From the NCBI GenBank assembly GCA_030638325.1, contig DAOWEV010000218.1, positions 1-13,000 of the forward strand: DNA of 13,000 bases, written 5' to 3'. Numbering within the stretch: the stretch's first letter is position 1; each line of letters starts with the position of its first letter. Shown piece by piece: positions 1-5,683 of this stretch. A model generated the notes under the pieces. That model was not told where the DNA came from, searched no databases, and saw only the letters and a list, made by a program, of their open reading frames with translations. Origin of the DNA: Bacteroidales bacterium (GTDB taxonomy: Bacteria > Bacteroidota > Bacteroidia > Bacteroidales > JAGOPY01). The position numbers and the translations under genes are program-made.

Positions 1-1
1 A

Positions 2-148
2 AAACAAGGCAGCGTTTGTGCATCAGGAATTGCCGGTATAGGTTCAGGGCACGATATTTTCGGCAAAACAATGGTGCTTGCCGTATTCCCCGAATTGTAT
101 GCAATTATTGCCTTTGCAGCAACATTCTTAATTAGTGCCGGATTGTAA
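2..148 (+). CDS. ntpK: V-type ATP synthase subunit K (proteolipid), C-terminal fragment
   Basis: The window opens inside this gene; the last 48 codons are visible, ending in TAA. The fragment has a glycine-rich stretch (GIAGIGSG, residues 9-16 of the fragment) leading into a hydrophobic helix. That helix contains the motif VFPELYAI, and its glutamate (fragment residue 31) sits where V-type K/c subunits carry the ion-binding carboxylate in the last transmembrane helix. In this family the ring of K subunits forms the membrane rotor of a V/A-type ATPase that moves H+ or Na+. The other ATPase genes would lie to the left of the window. An F-type c subunit is less likely because the PE-L/T-YA pattern is typical of the V type. 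The identification rests on a short C-terminal piece only. Confidence 0.8.
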   Translation, partial: KQGSVCASGIAGIGSGHDIFGKTMVLAVFPELYAIIAFAATFLISAGL

Positions 149-301
149 GCATAGAAAGCGAAGATAGCGTGAGCGAAACAACACTATTTAAAATTGAATA
201 ATTAATTTATCCTGAATAATTCTTAATCAGGCTAAAGTGTCATTTGTAAATAAAAATATTAATCTATACCTTTGCCGCCCAAATTTTGAGGAGGGTAAGA
301 A
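149..301. other. Intergenic region between the ATPase gene and the yceD operon
   Basis: AT-rich spacer of 153 bp. It contains a short imperfect stem (CCTGA at 211-215 pairing with TCAGG at 227-231, with an inner TAA/TTA pair around an A:A mismatch). The promoter annotated separately at 243-274 and a purine-rich stretch GAGGAGGG just before the GTG start also lie here. No coding sequence was seen. Confidence 0.6.
243..274 (+). promoter_or_regulatory. Bacteroidota-type promoter for the yceD-rpmF-fabH operon
   Basis: TTTG (243-246) and TACCTTTG (267-274) are separated by exactly 20 nt. This matches the -33 TTTG / -7 TAnnTTTG consensus recognised by the primary sigma factor of Bacteroidota, with the usual 19-21 nt spacing. 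Transcription would start near 280, about 20 nt before the GTG start of the DUF177 gene. This is the best promoter match in the window. Confidence 0.75.
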
Positions 302-823
302 GTGGATGATTTGAAGGATTTAAAGATCCGTTTCAGCGGATTACCAGCAGGAAAACATCAGTATCGGTTTGAAATTGGTGATTGGTTCTTTGAAAGCTTT
401 GAGTACGGTGAGATCCGTCAAGGGAAAGTAAATACTGAGGTAGAGCTTGATAAGCAGGAAAATATGCTGCTCCTGAATTTTACCATGGAAGGCTATCTCA
501 GGGTTATCTGTGACAGGTGCGGGGAAGAATTTGATTTTCCTGTGTCAGGCACGGAAAGCCTGATCGTTAAATTCGGGGATAAGAAAGAGAAAGATGCGGA
601 TGAAATCATCATGATAACTAAAGATGAGTATGAAATTGACATCAGTCATTTTTTATATGAGTTCATAAGCCTGATGCTTCCCTATAGAAAAGTACACGGA
701 GAAGATGAAAACGGGAATAGTCTTTGTGACCCTGAAGTGACCAGTAAAATTGATGAACAAAAGAAAGACTCAGAGGCAGATCCCCGGTGGGATGCTTTAA
801 AGAAGCTTAAAGACAATAAATAA
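302..823 (+). CDS. yceD: DUF177 (YceD) family protein
   Basis: 173-residue protein of the DUF177/YceD family, encoded immediately upstream of rpmF as in most bacteria. The family is linked to 23S rRNA/50S ribosome accumulation, but its biochemistry is poorly defined. A CxxC pair (C70, C73, in the context CDRCGEEF) marks the core of the domain, and the C terminus is highly charged and probably flexible. The start is GTG. It is supported by a purine-rich GAGGAGGG about 6 nt upstream and by the promoter ending at 274, which leaves no room for an earlier start. The gene is followed 27 nt later by rpmF and is presumably cotranscribed with rpmF and fabH. Confidence 0.88.
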   Translation: MDDLKDLKIRFSGLPAGKHQYRFEIGDWFFESFEYGEIRQGKVNTEVELDKQENMLLLNFTMEGYLRVICDRCGEEFDFPVSGTESLIVKFGDKKEKDADEIIMITKDEYEIDISHFLYEFISLMLPYRKVHGEDENGNSLCDPEVTSKIDEQKKDSEADPRWDALKKLKDNK

Positions 824-850
824 AAGAAAAATCAGTTAAAAACAATAATT

Positions 851-1039
851 ATGGCTCATCCGAAGAGAAAAATATCAAAAACAAGAAGGGATAAAAGAAG
901 GACACATTACAAGGCAGAAAGGCCCACTCTTGCCAAATGCCCGACTACCGGGACCGTACATGTATATCACAGGGCTTATTATGTAGACGGCGACCTTTAT
1001 TATAAAGGCAAACTGGTTATAGCCAAAGCTGAAGCCTGA
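851..1039 (+). CDS. rpmF: 50S ribosomal protein L32
   Basis: 62-residue basic protein starting MAHPKRK and continuing with the SKTRRDKRR basic segment, a clear L32 signature. L32 is a small component of the large ribosomal subunit. Only one cysteine is present (C30), so this is the zinc-free (C-minus) form rather than the four-cysteine zinc-ribbon form. It lies between yceD and fabH (27-nt and 18-nt gaps), the widespread arrangement that couples ribosome and fatty-acid synthesis genes. No strong Shine-Dalgarno is visible, which is normal in Bacteroidota. Confidence 0.97.
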   Translation: MAHPKRKISKTRRDKRRTHYKAERPTLAKCPTTGTVHVYHRAYYVDGDLYYKGKLVIAKAEA

Positions 1040-1057
1040 GTATAATAAAGTATTAAT

Positions 1058-2056
1058 ATGGAAAAGATAAGAGCAGCTATAACAGGTGTTCATGGCTGGG
1101 TTCCGGATTATGTTCTCACCAATGAACAATTGGAAAAAATGGTGGATACCACTGATGAGTGGATCACCACCAGGACTGGCATCAAAGAAAGAAGGATCTT
1201 GAGGGAAAAGGGTTTGGGGTCTTCTGATATGGGTGCCAAAGCGGTGGAGGGACTGTTGAAAAAAACAGGTATAAAACCTGAAGAAATTGACCTTCTCATA
1301 TGTCCGACCGTCACACCTGACTACGCTTTTCCAGCCACGGCAAATATCATTTCTTATAAAACAGGCCTTACGAACGCCTGGAGCTTTGATATTAATGCAG
1401 CCTGTTCAGGCTTTATTTTTTCACTTAAAACAGCTATCCAGTTCATCGAAAATGGAACGTATAAAAAGGTGATCGTAGTCGGTAGTGAAAAAATGTCGAT
1501 GGTAACAGACTATACTGACCGTGCTAATTGTATATTATTCGGAGATGCTGCAGCTGCTATTCTTCTGGAACCCACAACAGAAGAAACAGGCATCATGGAC
1601 TCCATTATGAGGGTGGATGGGTCAGGGTTAAAATATTTATTGCAGAAAGGCGGTGGATCTGTGAAGCCGGCATCCCGGGAAACCGTTGATCAGGGAGAGC
1701 ATTTCATGTACCAGGAAGGGCAGGCAGTGTTTAAAGTTGCGGTTATCGGCATGGCTGATATCTCAGTGGAGATCATGGAGAGAAATAATCTTAAGTCTGA
1801 AGATATCGCTTGGCTGGTACCTCATCAGGCCAATCTGCGTATCATCGATGCCACAGCCCGCCGGATGGGCCTCAAAAAAGAACAGGTGATGGTCAATATT
1901 GAGCGTTACGGAAATACTACCTCTGCTACGATTCCGCTTTGCCTGTGGGAATGGGAAAGTCAACTTAAGAAAGGTGACAACCTGATACTTTCCGCGTTTG
2001 GAAGTGGCTTCACCTGGGGCGCTATCTGGGTCAAATGGGCTTACAACAACAAATAA
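1058..2056 (+). CDS. fabH: 3-oxoacyl-[acyl-carrier-protein] synthase III (beta-ketoacyl-ACP synthase III)
   Basis: 332-residue FabH, which starts type II fatty-acid synthesis in the cytoplasm by condensing a short acyl-CoA with malonyl-ACP. The thiolase-fold triad is intact: nucleophile C116 in DINAACSGF, H256 in VPHQAN and N286 in YGNTTSA. The N-terminal part also shows the TTDEWI and RTGIKERR segments typical of the family. Length is normal. It is the last gene of the yceD-rpmF-fabH operon. In Bacteroides the next gene is usually era, but here the operon ends and a convergent gene follows. Acyl-primer specificity (acetyl or branched) cannot be read from the sequence. Confidence 0.96.
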   Translation: MEKIRAAITGVHGWVPDYVLTNEQLEKMVDTTDEWITTRTGIKERRILREKGLGSSDMGAKAVEGLLKKTGIKPEEIDLLICPTVTPDYAFPATANIISYKTGLTNAWSFDINAACSGFIFSLKTAIQFIENGTYKKVIVVGSEKMSMVTDYTDRANCILFGDAAAAILLEPTTEETGIMDSIMRVDGSGLKYLLQKGGGSVKPASRETVDQGEHFMYQEGQAVFKVAVIGMADISVEIMERNNLKSEDIAWLVPHQANLRIIDATARRMGLKKEQVMVNIERYGNTTSATIPLCLWEWESQLKKGDNLILSAFGSGFTWGAIWVKWAYNNK

Positions 2057-2111
2057 ATGCTAGGTACTGAACCCTGTATTATTCATGCAGAGTTGAAAGT
2101 TTGTAAAGTGC

Positions 2112-2218
2112 ATTGATTAACGATTTGAGATTAACGATTAACGATTTCAGATTTTTTCCTACTATCGCTAACCCTCAATCTACAATCGTTAATCTACAAT
2201 CGTTAATCGTTAATCAAT
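2112..2218. repeat. Inverted pair of heptamer arrays, long imperfect hairpin
   Basis: The left arm, 2115-2156, is six consecutive heptamers of the form GATTNNN: GATTAAC, GATTTGA, GATTAAC, GATTAAC, GATTTCA, GATTTTT. The right arm, 2174-2215, is six heptamers of the form NNNAATC: CTCAATC, TACAATC, GTTAATC, TACAATC, GTTAATC, GTTAATC. These are the reverse complement of the left unit type, separated by a 17-nt spacer. The outermost ten bases (ATTGATTAAC at 2112-2121 and GTTAATCAAT at 2209-2218) are perfectly complementary, and unit 4 pairs perfectly with its partner. The element lies between the convergent fabH and GNAT genes. It could act as a bidirectional terminator or mRNA 3'-end stabiliser. 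That role is inferred. Confidence 0.85.
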
Positions 2219-2256
2219 TTGATTACAGCCTTGTGCTGCGTTAAGAATGAAAGAGC

Positions 2257-2682
2257 CTATTTACGCTTCATGTAATAATGTTCGATATCAGCTTCGATGA
2301 ACATTTGTCCTTCTTTAACGAACCGGTATTTCTCGTAAAACGATACTGCGTTAACCTGTGAATGCAGGTAAATGGTCTTATGCAAAGGGACCACATCCTC
2401 TATTACCTTTTTCAGGATCGAAGCGCCGTATCCTTTGCCACGCTGCTCTCTCAAGGTTGCAAAGCGCTCCAGTTTGATCCCCTTTTCTGTCTCCCGCCAC
2501 CTCGCAGTGGAAACAGCCATCCCATCCACAATCAGTAAATAATGAACGGCTTCTTCCTCGTTTTCATATTCCAGCTCAGGATCTACAAGCATCTCATCAA
2601 TAAAAACTATTCTTCGTATCGCATTTCCCCTCTCAGCCAGATCAGGACGGTCTTTTATCCTGTACTTTTTTATTAGAATCAT
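2257..2682 (-). CDS. GNAT family N-acetyltransferase
   Basis: 141-residue single-domain protein of the Gcn5-related acetyltransferase fold, which transfers acetyl from acetyl-CoA to an amine. The acetyl-CoA pyrophosphate-binding motif A is clear at residues 80-86 (QRGKGYG) after a beta strand (LERFATLRE). The segment LHSQVNAVSFYEKYRF (106-121) is the usual motif B region. The N-terminal IRRIVFIDEM and the following acidic stretch resemble the YjcF/ElaA-like subgroup, in which the equivalent segment is typically IRxxVFVxEQ. The substrate is unknown. The gene is convergent with fabH and lies downstream of the U32 gene, separated by a heptamer array, so cotranscription is possible but uncertain. 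Confidence 0.85.
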   Translation of the reverse strand: MILIKKYRIKDRPDLAERGNAIRRIVFIDEMLVDPELEYENEEEAVHYLLIVDGMAVSTARWRETEKGIKLERFATLREQRGKGYGASILKKVIEDVVPLHKTIYLHSQVNAVSFYEKYRFVKEGQMFIEADIEHYYMKRK

Positions 2683-2710
2683 TAATTGTGATGTATCTAT
2701 TCAGTTTTCT

Positions 2711-2780
2711 ACTCACTATTCACCACTCACCACTCACGTTTCACGCTTCACGCTTCACTTCTCACGCTTCACTTCTCACG
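2711..2780. repeat. Ten-unit degenerate heptamer array (core TCAC)
   Basis: Ten consecutive 7-bp units in perfect phase: ACTCACT, ATTCACC, ACTCACC, ACTCACG, TTTCACG, CTTCACG, CTTCACT, TCTCACG, CTTCACT, TCTCACG. TCAC is invariant at positions 3-6 of every unit; the other positions vary. The following seven bases (ACTTCAG, 2781-2787) are in phase and overlap the stop codon of the U32 gene on the minus strand. The array fills most of the spacer between the U32 and GNAT genes, so it is in the 3' region of one and the 5' region of the other. It has no coding potential. Function unknown. Confidence 0.9.
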
Positions 2781-2783
2781 ACT

Positions 2784-4022
2784 TCAGGCATCTACTATTT
2801 TATAAACTTTATCAGATCTTCTTAAAAAACTATTCACCGGGATGGAACAGACTTCCCCTTTAATGGTTTTTTCAACATTTTTCAAATCCACCCTGATCTC
2901 CCCAACGGTATGTTCATATACCCCGGTGGTGGGACCGATTATCATGATATCATCATTCAGTTGTATGTCGTGAGTGTCCATCCTGATCTCCGCCACTTTC
3001 AGTTTGGTATAATAATTCGTGACCTTTCCCACATAGATCTTTCTTTTGGTGGCAAGGTTCCCATATTTCTCTGTCCATTCGCCAAGTTGCCTGCCCTGGT
3101 AATATCCATCCCAGAATCCGCGATTATATACGGTACCCAGCTTATTATTCCAGGCTTCTATTTTATCTTTTGTGTAAGTTCCATCGAAATATGCATTCAC
3201 TGCTTCACGGTAACATTGTGTAACAGTCATCACATAGTCGGCCGACCGGCCTCTTCCCTCTATTTTCAGCACCCTCACACCTGCGTCTAAGATCTTATCC
3301 AGAAAATCGATGGTTTTCAGGTCTTTTGGCGACATGATGTATTCGTTGTCAATCTCCAGTTCAATTTCCCCGTCAGCATCAAAAACTTTGTAAGGCCGGC
3401 GGCATACCTGCAGGCAGGCTCCCCTGTTGGCGGAAGAGTTCATGGTATCGAGGCTCAGGTAACATTTTCCCGACACAGCCATGCACATTGCCCCGTGAGC
3501 AAATATTTCAATCCGGACCGGTTTTCCTGATGGTCCTTTGATCCCTTCCTTTTGAATGGCCTCTGTAATCTCTTTCACCTGTTCCAGGGAAAGCTCACGG
3601 GCCGTTACCATGACATCGGCAAATTGTGCATAAAATTTTACCGCCCGGATATTTGTGATATTGGTCTGTGTTGACATATGTACTTCCATACCGCTTTCCG
3701 AAGCATACTGCAGGACTGAAACATCGGAAGCTATGATAGCGCTGATGCCATGCTCGATAGCAGCATCCACAATATTGCTCATCAACGACATTTCCTCATC
3801 ATAGATCACTGTATTCAGGGTGATATAGGAACGTATCCCATGCTCCTTACAGATACTGGAAATATTTTTCAGATCCTCCAGGGTGAAAATTTTTGATGAA
3901 CGGGATCTCATATTCAGGTGCTCGATCCCGAAATAAACGGCATCAGCTCCGCCATGTATTGCAGCTGTCAGGGATTCGTAAGAGCCAACCGGAGCCATGA
4001 TCTCTATGTCTTTGGCAGTCAT
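2784..4022 (-). CDS. U32 family protein, probable tRNA 5-hydroxyuridine synthesis protein (TrhP-like)
   Basis: 412-residue U32-family protein. The family signature E-x-F-x2-G-A-M-C-x4-G-x-C-x-L-S is complete at residues 172-190. C180, C187, C203 and C207 cluster there, consistent with the iron-sulfur cysteines described for U32 members such as UbiU/UbiV and RlhA. Although annotated as peptidases, the characterised members act in RNA or quinone hydroxylation. By length and single-domain plan this most resembles TrhP/YegQ or B. subtilis YrrO, which use prephenate to hydroxylate U34 in tRNA. The chosen start is ATG at 4022; a TTG three codons upstream is possible but unlikely, because a TAnnTTTG box overlaps it. 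The stop codon lies directly beside a heptamer array. The exact role among U32 subfamilies is inferred. Confidence 0.85.
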   Translation of the reverse strand: MTAKDIEIMAPVGSYESLTAAIHGGADAVYFGIEHLNMRSRSSKIFTLEDLKNISSICKEHGIRSYITLNTVIYDEEMSLMSNIVDAAIEHGISAIIASDVSVLQYASESGMEVHMSTQTNITNIRAVKFYAQFADVMVTARELSLEQVKEITEAIQKEGIKGPSGKPVRIEIFAHGAMCMAVSGKCYLSLDTMNSSANRGACLQVCRRPYKVFDADGEIELEIDNEYIMSPKDLKTIDFLDKILDAGVRVLKIEGRGRSADYVMTVTQCYREAVNAYFDGTYTKDKIEAWNNKLGTVYNRGFWDGYYQGRQLGEWTEKYGNLATKRKIYVGKVTNYYTKLKVAEIRMDTHDIQLNDDIMIIGPTTGVYEHTVGEIRVDLKNVEKTIKGEVCSIPVNSFLRRSDKVYKIVDA

Positions 4023-4028
4023 ATTTTG

Positions 4029-4036
4029 CAAAAGTA
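4029..4036 (-). promoter_or_regulatory. Possible -7 element for the U32 gene
   Basis: On the minus strand TACTTTTG matches TAnnTTTG exactly and ends only 6 nt before the ATG at 4022. No good TTTG -33 element is seen at 19-21 nt. If real, the mRNA would be nearly leaderless. It may be a chance match in AT-rich DNA. Confidence 0.35.
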
Positions 4037-4063
4037 ATATGAAATCGGCAATGTTTGCATAAA

Positions 4064-4098
4064 TATGAGAGTTGAGAGTTGAGATGTGAGAGTTGAGA
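4064..4098. repeat. Five-unit heptamer array (TGAGA core)
   Basis: Five units in perfect 7-bp phase: TATGAGA, GTTGAGA, GTTGAGA, TGTGAGA, GTTGAGA. TGAGA is invariant at positions 3-7 of each unit. It sits between the divergently transcribed U32 and alkaline phosphatase genes, just upstream of both candidate promoters, unlike the other arrays in the window, which sit at gene 3' ends. Regulatory meaning is unknown. Confidence 0.85.
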
Positions 4099-4121
4099 TG
4101 GGTGTCTCGTCCTAAGAAAAA

Positions 4122-4154
4122 TTCGTGGTAGAACCTTATTAATGACTAATTTTG
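4122..4154 (+). promoter_or_regulatory. Bacteroidota-type promoter for the alkaline phosphatase gene
   Basis: TTCG (4122-4125, three of four bases of TTTG) is followed after 21 nt by TAATTTTG (4147-4154), an exact TAnnTTTG -7 element. Transcription would start near 4160. That is downstream of the in-frame ATG at 4142 and supports the ATG at 4184 as the real start. Confidence 0.55.
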
Positions 4155-4183
4155 AGATTTCGTTAAACAAAAACCAGGTACTC

Positions 4184-5617
4184 ATGAAACGATTCATTAA
4201 ATACTTCTTACTGTCGATTTTCATTATCCCGGTATCACTTACTTCTGCTCAAGAATCAATAGCTGAAGATAAAGCAAATTATGTCTTTTTGTTTATTGGT
4301 GACGGTATGGGGGTGGCACAGGTGAACGCTGCCGAGGCTTATCTCGCGGCGGTCAATGGAGAAGCCGGATTCCATAATCTTACGTTTACCAGGTTTCCTG
4401 CGACCGGTTACATGAGCACATTTGCCGGGAACAGGTTCATTACCGGCTCTGCGGCCTCAGGAACTGCGTTGGCCACAGGGTACAAAACGAATATCAGCCG
4501 GATCTCTATGGACCCGGATGGGGTAAAACCACTCAAAACCATTGCTGAAAGATCTAAGGAAATAGGCATGAAGGTGGGGATCATCTCAAATGTTTCTATC
4601 GACCATGCAACACCGGCGGTATTTTATGCCCATCAACCGAAACGAAGCATGTATTTTGAAATCGGCTATGATCTTGTTCAAAGTGATTTCGACTTTTTCG
4701 GGGGAGGCGGCTTTATTAAACCCCAAGGTACTATAGGTGAGGTAGTTATCGACCTTATGGAAGAAGCCAGGAAAAACGGGTTTACTGTAGTCAATACCAG
4801 GGATGGTTTTAATGATCTCGATAATACCTCCGGCAGGGCAATTGCCATTTCACCCCGCCTGGACAAAAATGGTGCCATGCCATATACTCTCGATATGACG
4901 CCCGATGATCTCAGCCTGGCTGATTTTACAGTGAAAGCCATTGAACTGCTCAATAATGAAGCGGGTTTCTTTATCATGGTAGAAGGCGGCAAGATCGACT
5001 GGGCATGCCATGCAAATGACGGGGCTTGCTGTATTCAGGAAGTCATCGCGCTTGATAAAGCCATTGAAGCAGCATTCGGGTTTTATGAAGCGCATCCCCA
5101 ACAAACACTTATTGTGGTTACAGCAGATCATGAAACAGGGGGAATGGCTTTGGGAAATAACACGGTACACTATGATTTAAACATTGAACTTCTGAAATAT
5201 CAAAAAAGTTCAAATGATCACTTTAATGAGATTGTGGCTGATTTCCGTGAAAAACTTTCCGGAAATGATACGATTGACTATGCAAAAATGCTTGAAATCA
5301 TACGTAACGATTTCGGGCTGGGTCATAAAAACAAAGTACCATTGACCGAAGAAGACATGAAACGCATCAAAACAGCTTTCTATACCAGTATGTATCCCGG
5401 AGATGATCCCAGTACAAATCTGACTTACGGGGGTTACGAACCTCTCACCATAACGCTTTCTCAACTACTGAATGAAAAAGCCGGCATCGGCTGGACAAGC
5501 TATTCACATACGGGCGTAAATGTTCCGGTATATGCAATCGGTGTTGGGGCTGAGAAATTTTCGGGAACTATCGATAATACTGATATTCCGAAGATTATTG
5601 AATCCGTGATGAGGTAG
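4184..5617 (+). CDS. phoA: Secreted alkaline phosphatase (PhoA superfamily, His/Trp type)
   Basis: 477-residue metal-dependent phosphomonoesterase, exported by an N-terminal signal peptide (basic MKRFIKYF, hydrophobic core, likely cleavage after SLTSA-22). Catalytic features align with E. coli PhoA: metal ligand D40 in IGDGMG, nucleophile S89 in GSAASGTA, H141/T143 in HATPA (D153/T155 in E. coli), R154 (R166), E267, D272 and H276 in the EGGKIDWACH segment, D315 and H316 in TADHETGG, and H442 in YSHTG. It carries His at the 153 position and Trp (W273) at the 328 position, the combination found in many non-enterobacterial enzymes such as that of Thermotoga. The position before the nucleophile is Gly88 rather than Asp. 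The ATG at 4142 is rejected because the signal peptide and promoter favour 4184. The gene stands alone; it may serve phosphate scavenging, but no Pho box was identified. Confidence 0.92.
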   Translation: MKRFIKYFLLSIFIIPVSLTSAQESIAEDKANYVFLFIGDGMGVAQVNAAEAYLAAVNGEAGFHNLTFTRFPATGYMSTFAGNRFITGSAASGTALATGYKTNISRISMDPDGVKPLKTIAERSKEIGMKVGIISNVSIDHATPAVFYAHQPKRSMYFEIGYDLVQSDFDFFGGGGFIKPQGTIGEVVIDLMEEARKNGFTVVNTRDGFNDLDNTSGRAIAISPRLDKNGAMPYTLDMTPDDLSLADFTVKAIELLNNEAGFFIMVEGGKIDWACHANDGACCIQEVIALDKAIEAAFGFYEAHPQQTLIVVTADHETGGMALGNNTVHYDLNIELLKYQKSSNDHFNEIVADFREKLSGNDTIDYAKMLEIIRNDFGLGHKNKVPLTEEDMKRIKTAFYTSMYPGDDPSTNLTYGGYEPLTITLSQLLNEKAGIGWTSYSHTGVNVPVYAIGVGAEKFSGTIDNTDIPKIIESVMR

Positions 5618-5624
5618 TATTACG

Positions 5625-5683
5625 AAAAGGCGAGTGGGCGAAAGGGCGAAAGGGCGAGTTGAAACTGCCAACCGTCAACCGCC
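5625..5683. repeat. Mixed 8/7-bp repeat array overlapping the aspS stop codon
   Basis: Four octamers run from 5625 to 5656 (AAAAGGCG, AGTGGGCG, AAAGGGCG, AAAGGGCG). Starting at the shared base 5656, four heptamers follow: GAGTTGA, AACTGCC, AACCGTC, AACCGCC. The last two heptamers contain the stop codon of aspS (minus strand, 5675-5677) and its two final glycine codons. The array fills almost the entire 57-bp gap between the convergent phosphatase and aspS genes. Confidence 0.75.

Noticed and set aside
211..231. Rho-independent terminator after the ATPase gene
   Set aside because: The stem is only five pairs plus an interrupted inner triplet, and no T-run follows on the plus strand.
2711..2780. 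CRISPR array or fragment
   Set aside because: Units are 7 bp with no spacers, and no cas gene is near; CRISPR repeats are 23-40 bp with unique spacers of similar length.
4142..4183. Earlier ATG start for the alkaline phosphatase
   Set aside because: It adds 14 residues in front of a normal signal peptide, and the predicted transcription start near 4160 lies downstream of it.
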